DNA from: Prochlorococcus marinus XMU1402
GTDB lineage: Bacteria > Cyanobacteriota > Cyanobacteriia > PCC-6307 > Cyanobiaceae
DNA: 64,000 nucleotides
Direction of reading: 5' to 3'
Assembly: GCF_017696205.1 (NCBI RefSeq)
Contig: NZ_JAAORD010000001.1
Span: 310,001 to 374,000 of the forward strand
Part shown: piece by piece, positions 54,401-61,366 of the stretch
Numbering within the stretch: position 1 is the stretch's first letter
How the letters are laid out: each line of letters starts with the position of its first letter
The notes under the pieces: model-generated
The model's input: only the letters and a program-made list of their open reading frames with translations
What the model was told of the DNA's origin: nothing
The model's database searches: none
Position numbers and translations under genes: made by a program

Positions 54401-54987
54401 TTTTGGAAATCTCTAAAACGATCCCTTAAATGCAAATACCAATACCAAAATTTATCAGTTTGAAATTCCTTGAAATTTTCTCCTCCCAAATAAAGTTTAA
54501 AATTGTTTGGTTTGCTCCCAATTATTGGGGTTAGTAATTCACAGTAACAACATGCTTGCACTAGAAATGTTGTTTTTGTCTTAGAGGAAAGTTTGCATTC
54601 AATTGGCTGATATGTCCAGTCACCAAAAGGTGAAGATCCTTTTATCTTTTCTAATAAATCTGCAGTTCCTCTCATCTCTTTATTATTTAGAGATGCTTGC
54701 CATATAAAGTCGTAGCCTTCCGCCATCGCGTCTATTGATGATTGATAGTCAATTTCAGTTTGTTTGCCCCCAAGTTCAGCAATTCTGTAACCTTTCTTTT
54801 TCAGATTTGCAATCAGTAATTCTTCATGTCGTATACCATCTTTTAAAAGTTGATTTTCGAGCTCATTTCTTTCCGGGAGTCTATCTTTAAAAAGTCCTTG
54901 CACCCTTAACTCATTCCACCAAGCACCAACCACCGGACTCCTGCTGAAAAGTGAAAGTTGCGAAGGTGTTATTTTTTTTCTTTTCAT
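51475..54987 (-). CDS. TM0106-type RecB nuclease fused to SF1 helicase
   Basis: A 1170-residue two-part enzyme. N-terminal part (about 1-500): a RecB-like PD-(D/E)XK nuclease (MRGTADLLEKI...YQPIECKLSSKTK, active-site Asp and E-x-K) followed by an RNase H-like region (IWFDLEGIQDP...YHYGSYEKSAI...DYNREDCEST), the layout of TM0106-family proteins. C-terminal part: superfamily 1 helicase with Walker A GPPGTGKSSVT (near 789), Walker B FLIIDEAGQ (near 895), GDQQQLSQP, VGTVDRFQGQE (near 1090) and NVAISRAQ. Likely DNA (or RNA-DNA) end processing. Whether it joins a defence system is unknown; no partner gene overlaps. Confidence 0.9.
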   Translation of the reverse strand: MKRKKITPSQLSLFSRSPVVGAWWNELRVQGLFKDRLPERNELENQLLKDGIRHEELLIANLKKKGYRIAELGGKQTEIDYQSSIDAMAEGYDFIWQASLNNKEMRGTADLLEKIKGSSPFGDWTYQPIECKLSSKTKTTFLVQACCYCELLTPIIGSKPNNFKLYLGGENFKEFQTDKFWYWYLHLRDRFRDFQNHFDPDKEPTDIPGDHGDWTAFIDERLAKSRDLMMVAKMRQTQRLKLKEAGINSIDDLALLKDGSKVKGLRTEILNDLKQQAQLQVSPKGTDGRPNYILKKIEKDKGLMLLTKPDEGDIWFDLEGIQDPVLGSKLEYLIGICFKEKDSIRTTYKSWWAHNALEEKKAFEGWVDWVEKRLEKYPNLKIYHYGSYEKSAIRRIAQQYSTKEAVIDKWLRSNLLVDLLPIVTSTIILGEDSYSIKKVEKLYMDKRDADVKTAGDSVVAYRIWANSGEPEIPGKSPTGSPRLQIIEDYNREDCESTERLQNWLINLKKAEGLTFESHEEEKEDELSQEIKPLESLSQKLLDELPEEYKTLKSKELNDETFWENKTGKRGLSFRAQLLLSHLLAFHHRENKIDWWNYFERKEIARLDSDELLEDSEVIEDAIWQKCEEKKSARTSAYYHSFKFNPEQQLKLYCDNNSRLTLEIASTNLRIDAVAIDNDNGEITLKYPKNKLEKRIEEGESEGIPKSSCTLIKRPVDISKPLRDRLEKQANSWIDGNKKLPAALSNFLECNSVKGLVDLNQKIYKNGTDIPKSLAEFLEKESGITLAIQGPPGTGKSSVTAKLVTELLKLDKNIAISSNSNQAINNLLIKTKIVCQDQDLEIEIIKATSNKKDQELSEKDILLLSPKSLTLKERVVGGTTWVFSREEMKKAFDFLIIDEAGQMSLANLLVMAQCAKTIILVGDQQQLSQPTKADHPGESGKSCLEYLIKDANVVPKDKGIFLNTSWRMEPSLTNIVSELFYDQKLIGCQSNKINSIKWGKPLSCKSEDSYPNKGIIFKKIEHYGCSVKSFEEINLIEQIIDSLLGGSFEYAQFDKNITGEIKAKHILVTAPYNVQVNLLEQRLKGKARVGTVDRFQGQEAPIAIHSLTASSGDNAPRGIDFLLEPNRLNVAISRAQCLSIIVGSPNLATGLINTVDEAEKVNRLCRLMMLD

Positions 54988-55143
54988 TTCATTTAAAAAA
55001 TGTTAACTTTTTTTAATATCTAATTCGGTTGCTAACATTTTTGTCTAGATCTATTGATCGATTTTACGATATTAGAAGATCTTGTAAAAGTACTGTTCGT
55101 TGCATTTTTAAAATATCCAAATAGCTTTTTAATTGATTTTTGG

Positions 55144-55647
55144 TTAAATTAAATCCTTATTTTTACCTCCTAATAGTTCTCTTTGAAGTTGGTGTAGTTG
55201 TCGAACAGTTTTAGTGTTAAATGCTTTTTGCAATGCTTCTTCGCTATTGCCACCATGTTTCCAAACTTTGTTTCTTAATCTTGCTGCCTGTTGGCTCTGA
55301 ATTACAAAATCTCCTTGAATCCATTCACTTCCATTGAAATAAGATGAGTCATCTATTGGCGGCATTATCTCTGCATCTTCTCTCATATAAACTTCTAAAC
55401 TGCACCTCTTTTTACTGCATACATATTTTGGCTCTGGGCAATGATATATATTGCCATCTTTATGGTCTAAAACTTCTACAAAAGGAGGTAGACAACATCC
55501 TCTACAGTCATATCTTCCAGTATTATCCCAAACCTTTTGAGTTGGCATACCATAAATTACTATTAAAAATTTCCTATTACCGCACTCTGGGCAAACAGCT
55601 GGTTTGCCGCATCTGATTATTCTTTTTGGCTTATCTCTTTTCCCCAT
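55144..55647 (-). CDS. Zinc-ribbon hypothetical protein (167 aa)
   Basis: Starts MGKRDKPKRIIRCGKPAVCP. Cysteine pairs CPECGNRKF and CRGCCLPPF form a likely zinc ribbon, with further Cys at YHCPEPKYVCSKKRC. A helical basic C-terminus follows (QQAARLRNKVWKHGGNSEEAL). Its ATG at 55647 overlaps the stop of the upstream gene (TGATG), so translation is coupled. It could bind nucleic acid. Not recognised. Confidence 0.65.
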   Translation of the reverse strand: MGKRDKPKRIIRCGKPAVCPECGNRKFLIVIYGMPTQKVWDNTGRYDCRGCCLPPFVEVLDHKDGNIYHCPEPKYVCSKKRCSLEVYMREDAEIMPPIDDSSYFNGSEWIQGDFVIQSQQAARLRNKVWKHGGNSEEALQKAFNTKTVRQLHQLQRELLGGKNKDLI

Positions 55648-55826
55648 CACATGAAATCGTTCAACATGCGATTCCAGTCAACGACCCCACCATCTTTTTT
55701 AGTCTCTTGATCTAACTTTCGTAATTCTTTTCTTACTTCTTGCATTTCTTTAGAATATTTGTGGTCATTCTTTGCGTAAGGATCACTAGTGTAGTTACCA
55801 ATAGTTTCTCTAGTAAATAGTTCCAT
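55647..55826 (-). CDS. Small charged protein (59 aa)
   Basis: Starts MELFTRETIGNYTSDPYAKN, helical and charged, ending VVDWNRMLNDFM. Resembles the protein at 56963 in layout (Y-rich start, K(R)KEL.KLDQE helix, a short end with Trp). Coupled to the zinc-ribbon gene by TGATG. Confidence 0.58.
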   Translation of the reverse strand: MELFTRETIGNYTSDPYAKNDHKYSKEMQEVRKELRKLDQETKKDGGVVDWNRMLNDFM

Positions 55827-56080
55827 AGTTTTCCTGATCAAGATTATCTATTTTAATTTTTTTGTTTAGTTCTAAATAACTTTTCTCATAATACAAATAT
55901 ACTTCTTGCGCACCATTATTTCGTTTGGCAATATTAGTAACCGACTCTTAAATTGGCACATCCAACTAGATGTTTCCATTAATGGCCAGATAGAAACGCA
56001 AGAATAAAAGTCAGGGATTTTCCAATAATTTTTCTTTCGGTTCAGCTGTTAAAAAGCTCTTACACAAATACTGATAGACA

Positions 56081-56863
56081 ATGAAAATTATTAAGAGACT
56101 CAGATCGCTGCCAGGCGATTCACTGGGTGTTATACGCCGCACTCCGCCACTTGTTTTCGCAATGGCTGTCTTATCTCTCGGAGGTTTTATAGGCGCTTCC
56201 ACAGTCCTTGTGAGAGGGTTCAGAACGGTTGAGAATACTATCACTGTTACCGGTGCAAGTACTGAAAGTTTTGAGAGTGATATCGCGAAATGGTCAGTCC
56301 AGGTAAAGACCTCAGGTAAAACTCAGATTGACTCATTTACCAAGCACAAGGAGTCCATTAATAAGACAATGGAATTCCTTAAAGCCAATGGAATTGAGGA
56401 CAGTGTAAAGCAGGATGTTTATCTTGGCCCTGCGAGTATAAGTGAATATAAAACTAGGAATCCTAAGACTAATGAAATTATTAGAACTGAATGGATTACT
56501 TATCAGAATATTGAGATTGAAAGTAGGGATGTTTATAACATCCAGAAGACTCATAGTCAGATAACAGAATTGCTTGGGAAAGGGGTAAGGGTGAAACCAA
56601 GCCGTCCTGAATTCACCTATTCAAAGCTGGCCGACAAACGAGTTGACATGCTTGCAAAGGCGGCAAAGGATGCTCGAATCAGGGCTGAAGCTATCGCTCT
56701 TCAGGCAGGCTCTGAAGTGGGTGGATTAAAGAGAGTGAATACCGGAGTTTTTCAGATAACTGTTCCGAATTCTACGAAGGTAAGTAGTTGGGGTTCGTAT
56801 GACACGTCGACTATCAAGAAAGACATCACTGCCGTTATGGGGGTGACTTTCGCGGTTAAGTAG
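56081..56863 (+). CDS. SIMPL-domain (DUF541) membrane-anchored protein
   Basis: A 260-residue protein with a basic N-terminus, one hydrophobic span (PLVFAMAVLSLGGFIGASTVLV, about 26-47) and an extracytoplasmic SIMPL/DUF541 domain: ITVTGASTESFESDIAKWSVQVKTSGKTQ...IEIESRDVYNIQKTHSQITELLGKGV...AKDARIRAEAIALQAGSEVGGLKRVNTGVFQI. Family members sit in the periplasm and are linked to stress tolerance; mechanism unknown. The gene is clearly richer in G/C than its neighbours and uses more C/G-ending codons, suggesting acquisition from a higher-GC relative. Confidence 0.88.
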   Translation: MKIIKRLRSLPGDSLGVIRRTPPLVFAMAVLSLGGFIGASTVLVRGFRTVENTITVTGASTESFESDIAKWSVQVKTSGKTQIDSFTKHKESINKTMEFLKANGIEDSVKQDVYLGPASISEYKTRNPKTNEIIRTEWITYQNIEIESRDVYNIQKTHSQITELLGKGVRVKPSRPEFTYSKLADKRVDMLAKAAKDARIRAEAIALQAGSEVGGLKRVNTGVFQITVPNSTKVSSWGSYDTSTIKKDITAVMGVTFAVK

Positions 56864-56867
56864 TAGA

Positions 56868-56963
56868 TCAGGGAGTCTTCTTTTTGCCTTTAAGGATCAT
56901 CAGCAAAGGTAGACCAAAAAGCATCAGACCCCCATCAATTAATAAAAAAGTATTCAGATTCAT
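56868..56963 (-). CDS. Small membrane protein (31 aa)
   Basis: Starts MNLNTFLLIDGGLMLFGLPL, one span then a basic tail KGKKKTP. Its ATG shares a base with the stop of the upstream gene (TGATG), indicating coupled translation. Convergent with the SIMPL gene. Confidence 0.55.
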   Translation of the reverse strand: MNLNTFLLIDGGLMLFGLPLLMILKGKKKTP

Positions 56964-57151
56964 CAATCCATTCCATCGGGAATATCCCAAGTAAGGGGTA
57001 TTCCTTTTTTAACAGCATCTTTCTCTATCTGATCCATCTCTTTTCTAAGCTTGTTGTAATAGGCCAACTCTTCTGGATCATCAGAACCAAGACCATAATT
57101 CATGATCGCTGCAAGATAAATTTTATGCATTCGGTATGACGATAGTGACAT
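56963..57151 (-). CDS. Hypothetical protein (62 aa)
   Basis: Starts MSLSSYRMHKIYLAAIMNYG; helical, charged, ending PLTWDIPDGMD. Similar layout to the protein at 55647. Upstream member of a coupled pair with the gene at 56868. Confidence 0.58.
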   Translation of the reverse strand: MSLSSYRMHKIYLAAIMNYGLGSDDPEELAYYNKLRKEMDQIEKDAVKKGIPLTWDIPDGMD

Positions 57152-57188
57152 TACTTAAGACAATCTATTTAAAATTATAAGATTGTTT

Positions 57189-57575
57189 TTATCCGCATTG
57201 CTTATCTTCACCATTAATACAGTATCTGGTGGCTTCGGTATTAAGTCTCATTTCACATGAAATTATCATTAAGGGTTTAACTGTTCCCTGCCCAAAATGT
57301 TTTGAATTGTAGTGAGAACAAATCCTACGTCTCGCACTCATCCAGTCTTTCCATAGTTTATCTTCATTCAATTCCTGTCTTAAATCCCAGTCTCTTTTAT
57401 TTGCTTTCTCTGCGTAACACCTTGTATATTCTGGTGTTGCTCCTGTCTCTACACATTCAAAAGGATAATCTTCCCACTGTTTAGCGTTCCAGCTTTCAAA
57501 GGTGTGATCATGAGCCTTCAAAGGTATTTGTGAAAAGACTAATAATAAGGGTATTAGAAAGGTTTTTATCTTCAT
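57189..57575 (-). CDS. Secreted hypothetical protein (128 aa)
   Basis: Signal peptide MKIKTFLIPLLLVFSQIPLKA followed by a mature part with HDHTFESWNAKQWEDYPFEC and five Cys in all, compatible with disulfides; the C-terminus is TRYCINGEDKQCG. Resembles the small exported proteins at 48.5-50.8 kb in style only. Function unknown. Confidence 0.65.
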   Translation of the reverse strand: MKIKTFLIPLLLVFSQIPLKAHDHTFESWNAKQWEDYPFECVETGATPEYTRCYAEKANKRDWDLRQELNEDKLWKDWMSARRRICSHYNSKHFGQGTVKPLMIISCEMRLNTEATRYCINGEDKQCG

Positions 57576-57866
57576 AAAAACTTAATATAGGGATTTTTAT
57601 AGTATCTCAGATCCCAATCATTGCAAGGGATTACGTAACCCCCTCATAATACACGGGAAGAAGGGTTAAAAGACAAGAAATTGACAAGTTACTACTTACT
57701 GGATGTGTGTACATCATCATCGTAAGTACTGAAAATAACCACTCTCAACTACAACTAAACCACTTATATCTGATACGTGGGTATGTGTGTAAACACATAA
57801 TGCACGTACTGTATATAGGTACCTTTAGTGTGATGGAGTGTATATTGTTTAAAACTGATTGGTTAG

Positions 57867-58289
57867 ATGAGTAGTGAAGTAATGCATAAGGTAAGTGAGC
57901 AGAGATCAAGGAATATGTCTGCAATTAAATCGAAGAATACAAAGCCTGAAATCGCGGTAAGAAAACTTCTACATTCAATGGGATATAGATTCAGATTACA
58001 TAGAAAAGATTTACCAGGTTCTCCTGATATCGTTCTGCCAAAATATAAAAAAGTAATTTTTGTGCATGGATGTTTTTGGCATAGGCATGAAAATTGTAAG
58101 TATGCTTCTACTCCAAAAACAAGAAAAGAATTCTGGGAAAGTAAATTTAAAGCAAACGTAAAAAGAGATAAAGAAATTCAGGAAAAAATAAAAAACATTG
58201 GTTGGCAATCTGTCGTTATTTGGGAATGTGAACTTAAAAGCAAAAAACAAATCAAACAAAAATTGTTAGCACTAAAAAATTATCATTAG
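57867..58289 (+). CDS. vsr: Very short patch repair endonuclease (Vsr)
   Basis: A 140-residue Vsr-family endonuclease that nicks DNA 5' to T in T:G mismatches arising from deaminated 5-methylcytosine, usually encoded with a Dcm-type methylase. The motifs are intact: SRNMSAIKSKNTKPEIAVRKLLHSMGYRFRLH, LPGSPDIVLPKYKKVIFVHGCFWHRH (catalytic Asp in PDI; Zn-binding His/Cys), and ENCKYA...EFWESKFKANVKRD. It is convergent with the AIPR gene. No cytosine methylase is present in the window, which suggests it lies past 64000 or has been lost. Confidence 0.95.
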   Translation: MSSEVMHKVSEQRSRNMSAIKSKNTKPEIAVRKLLHSMGYRFRLHRKDLPGSPDIVLPKYKKVIFVHGCFWHRHENCKYASTPKTRKEFWESKFKANVKRDKEIQEKIKNIGWQSVVIWECELKSKKQIKQKLLALKNYH

Positions 58290-58326
58290 ACAAAGTTTTA
58301 AAAATAAATTTTCAAAAAAATCTGAC

Positions 58327-60402
58327 TTATTTACTAAATCCTTTGCTTCTGGCTCTCTCTAATAATTTTAAGAGATTATTCCAATCTCTATCATTGAATT
58401 TTGAAATGCTTTTAGGTAGGGAACTTGCATTCCTTAACAAGATCCAGTCATTTTTTAATAACAAATTATTTTGATTACTAAATTCTAAAACTTTGGTCCA
58501 AAAGCTCCCACCATAGTTTATTACCTGCATTTGACTTGAAAATTCATTATCCATTTTCTTTAGTTTTATTCCTTCTTTTCTAATTTTTAAACCTTCAGAT
58601 TTACTAATTGTGAAGCTATCAAATTTATCTGGTAGATCTAAATCAGTTTTTTTGAAAAGGTCCCAACAGGTCTTTTTCTTTGCATATTCTGTTCTATTTT
58701 TAATAGTCCCTTCGGGTGGGTTTTCAATATGATTCTGTGCCTCAAAACCGATTGATAATAAGATTTCCTCTAAATCTTCATTAATAGTTTGATTTTTCCA
58801 TATTTTTTCAAAATTAAGTTCTAAACCTTTTTGTTTAAGAATCATATTCAATTTTGCGAGAGAGTAAGTTACGATATTTCTTCTATATCCACCCTTTTCA
58901 TACCATTCTTGAGATGAAACTAATTTTTCAAAAATTCTGAAAATCAAAACCTTGCTCATTGAACTAATAAAGTATTGATCATTAAACTTTTTATTCTCTA
59001 GTCCTTGTTTATCCCACTCTTCTCGAATTAAGACAGAAAAATGTTGAAAACTTTTCTGTGCACCTTTACTAACTATATCTGGATAACCCTCAAAGCTATT
59101 AAGAACGATTGAAAGATCTGTCTTTGTAACTAGTTGTTTTCTGGGATAAATATTATCGAATGTTTTCCTCTCAGGCTTGGATTTTGATTGCTTTGCTTCA
59201 GCATATTCACCCCTTACTCTCTCATAGAACCAATAAGTTATTTGATTACTACCTGGAGCAGGAGGAGCACTTTTTAAATCAGATAATTTTTTAAATACCC
59301 TATGAAATGGATGATTTGAAAAGAAATCAGCTTTATTAACTTTATTTTGGCTATTAGCATATTCTGAGATTTTAGGAACAATTTCTTGAGATTTTTTATC
59401 TTCAACTACGGTTAGTTTCATCTGAACTTTGACATCTGATATATCAACATCTCTTTTGGAACTATAAAAAATTGATGCAGTAGTTTGACCACCATTCACA
59501 ACTTGAAAATCATCAATTATGTCTATTGCAATACCGTGATTTGTAAGCGACTTTTTTATATTGCAGGCAGTTGCTGTAAGTCCGTTGTTATAGCAAAAAA
59601 ACATACCAGGCTCATTTTCTATAGTTGTTTTAATACCATCATTTACACTTTTTTTCCTGGCTTGCAGAAAAACACGTACATTTTTTTCGAGTAATCTATT
59701 CCCAAATTTCTCATAAATCTTTGCGAGAGTTTCACCAGGCATGATGCATAAATAACTTTCACAAATATCATTTGGATTAGTCGCATTCAATGCAGATATA
59801 GCTCCTCCAAAATCTTCAAGTTTTATGGATATAGGTTCTTTCTCTTTTCCTGAATTTTTATATTGTTGTAATCTATTAATATCCCAACAAATAAATTCTG
59901 ATTTGATTCCAAGAATAGGTAATGGGTGGAATTCTGTTTTCCTTATACTAAGAGATTTATTTGTAATAAATATAATTCTTATTTTTGAGATATCTTTCCA
60001 TCTAAGGCGAACCATATCTGCAAATCCATATTCTGGACTTGAAACATCCATTTCATTAATGAAATCTTGGCTTAAACATTTAGATATGAAATTCCCAGAT
60101 CTTTTGCAAACATTTTCAATATCTAATTTATTTACATTTTCGATAGTTTCTGAAGAAGAATAATCTGCAACAATTACATTCAACTCATTATCAGAATCAA
60201 TAGGGTCGCTTCCATATCCATCGATCCTCATCCCCAATTTTTTAAAATAACATCTATCGGCATTATCAATTTCTCCCGCTGCAATTATTTCATCAGTAAA
60301 AACCTGAAAAAATGCTTCTTCAGTTAACGATCCATTCATTTCAGAAAATGAATTAACCTCGGCAGAAAGCCAATTTAAAGTTTCTTCAAGCGTTAGTTCC
60401 AT
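58327..60402 (-). CDS. AIPR-family protein
   Basis: A 691-residue protein of the AIPR (abortive infection phage resistance) family. The middle contains the characteristic block NEPGMFFCYNNGLTATACNI...DFQVVNGGQTTASIFYS (about 245-310), followed by DVKVQMKLTVVEDKKSQEIVPKISEYANSQNKVNKADF. In MutL/MORC-linked restriction systems AIPR proteins accompany Z1 helicases. Its start overlaps the stop of the upstream DUF4420 gene by 17 bp, so it is the last gene of a coupled operon. Biochemistry is unknown. Confidence 0.87.
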   Translation of the reverse strand: MELTLEETLNWLSAEVNSFSEMNGSLTEEAFFQVFTDEIIAAGEIDNADRCYFKKLGMRIDGYGSDPIDSDNELNVIVADYSSSETIENVNKLDIENVCKRSGNFISKCLSQDFINEMDVSSPEYGFADMVRLRWKDISKIRIIFITNKSLSIRKTEFHPLPILGIKSEFICWDINRLQQYKNSGKEKEPISIKLEDFGGAISALNATNPNDICESYLCIMPGETLAKIYEKFGNRLLEKNVRVFLQARKKSVNDGIKTTIENEPGMFFCYNNGLTATACNIKKSLTNHGIAIDIIDDFQVVNGGQTTASIFYSSKRDVDISDVKVQMKLTVVEDKKSQEIVPKISEYANSQNKVNKADFFSNHPFHRVFKKLSDLKSAPPAPGSNQITYWFYERVRGEYAEAKQSKSKPERKTFDNIYPRKQLVTKTDLSIVLNSFEGYPDIVSKGAQKSFQHFSVLIREEWDKQGLENKKFNDQYFISSMSKVLIFRIFEKLVSSQEWYEKGGYRRNIVTYSLAKLNMILKQKGLELNFEKIWKNQTINEDLEEILLSIGFEAQNHIENPPEGTIKNRTEYAKKKTCWDLFKKTDLDLPDKFDSFTISKSEGLKIRKEGIKLKKMDNEFSSQMQVINYGGSFWTKVLEFSNQNNLLLKNDWILLRNASSLPKSISKFNDRDWNNLLKLLERARSKGFSK

Positions 60403-61366
60403 TTAAAAATGATAAAAGGTTTTCCTTTGAAATTTCATATTTGTCTATTTGGTTCATAAAAATCGAATAACTTATATCTGTAAGAGCTGATGGAATTTTA
60501 CGGCTTGTGATTGTAGGAAATGTATCATCTACTTCATAAAAACATATTTCATCAATTTCCCATCTCTCATCACTGTAGTCTTGTTGATCATTATATCCAA
60601 CTTCTATCAATTTATTTGTAAACACATCCATAGATGAAGGATCATTTGATTCAAGTAATAAACCTCCTATTTTATTACACCAATCATTTAATGATTCAGC
60701 CTTTTCATTTTCTGACTTTACTATCCCGAAAACAGCAATAAATAATCTAGTTTTTGGTATAATATCAAGTTGATTCTCAGAAGATATTTTAATTGTAGGC
60801 TTTGCATTTGCTCTCTTTGTTTTTACTTCTACTTGAAATGTAGGAAACTCAAAATCCTTTGATGATTTTAAGGGTCCAAACCAATTGTCTACTGAAGTTT
60901 TTTCTCCAAAATACGGTATAAGGTAATCATTAAGAAAAAGTAATTCTCCGATTAGACCTTTTTGTTTCTCATCTCTTAATTTTTTCTCTCTCCCTTTTTG
61001 AAGAAGATATTGCCAACGCCAAGCTTTTTTTATAAAAATATTTAAAGCAACTTTTTCGTTTTTTTCAACTATAGAAGAAGAAATTATATCTTGTGCGTAT
61101 ACGTAAAATAGATCTTTATAGTTCTTGTCTAAAAGCTCTACACAAAGAAATTTAAAGTCCTGATTAATTGGATAAAAGTTGATGTAGTTGATCTTAGGAA
61201 ATTTATTTTTTAAAGGAAGATTTGTGCTTTCATTTTTGATTTTAAAAAGTATACAAGGGTTATTATTTTTTTGTTCTACATACCAATAAAAATCATGATT
61301 TAAATTTTCATTTTCTGAATAAGGAAATCTCTTATTTGGTTTTATTCTGGCCCAAGGATCAGTCAT
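60386..61366 (-). CDS. PD-(D/E)XK motif protein (DUF4420)
   Basis: A 326-residue predicted nuclease. GLIGELLFLNDYLIPYFGEKTSVDNWFGPLKSSKDFEF (conserved Glu, then Asp) and FQVEVKTKRA (E-x-K) form a PD-(D/E)XK site around residues 140-180. It matches the family usually named PD-(D/E)XK motif protein/DUF4420. It overlaps Z1 by 8 bp and AIPR by 17 bp, so translation of all three is coupled. It probably supplies the DNA cleavage of the system. Confidence 0.85.
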   Translation of the reverse strand: MTDPWARIKPNKRFPYSENENLNHDFYWYVEQKNNNPCILFKIKNESTNLPLKNKFPKINYINFYPINQDFKFLCVELLDKNYKDLFYVYAQDIISSSIVEKNEKVALNIFIKKAWRWQYLLQKGREKKLRDEKQKGLIGELLFLNDYLIPYFGEKTSVDNWFGPLKSSKDFEFPTFQVEVKTKRANAKPTIKISSENQLDIIPKTRLFIAVFGIVKSENEKAESLNDWCNKIGGLLLESNDPSSMDVFTNKLIEVGYNDQQDYSDERWEIDEICFYEVDDTFPTITSRKIPSALTDISYSIFMNQIDKYEISKENLLSFLNGTNA

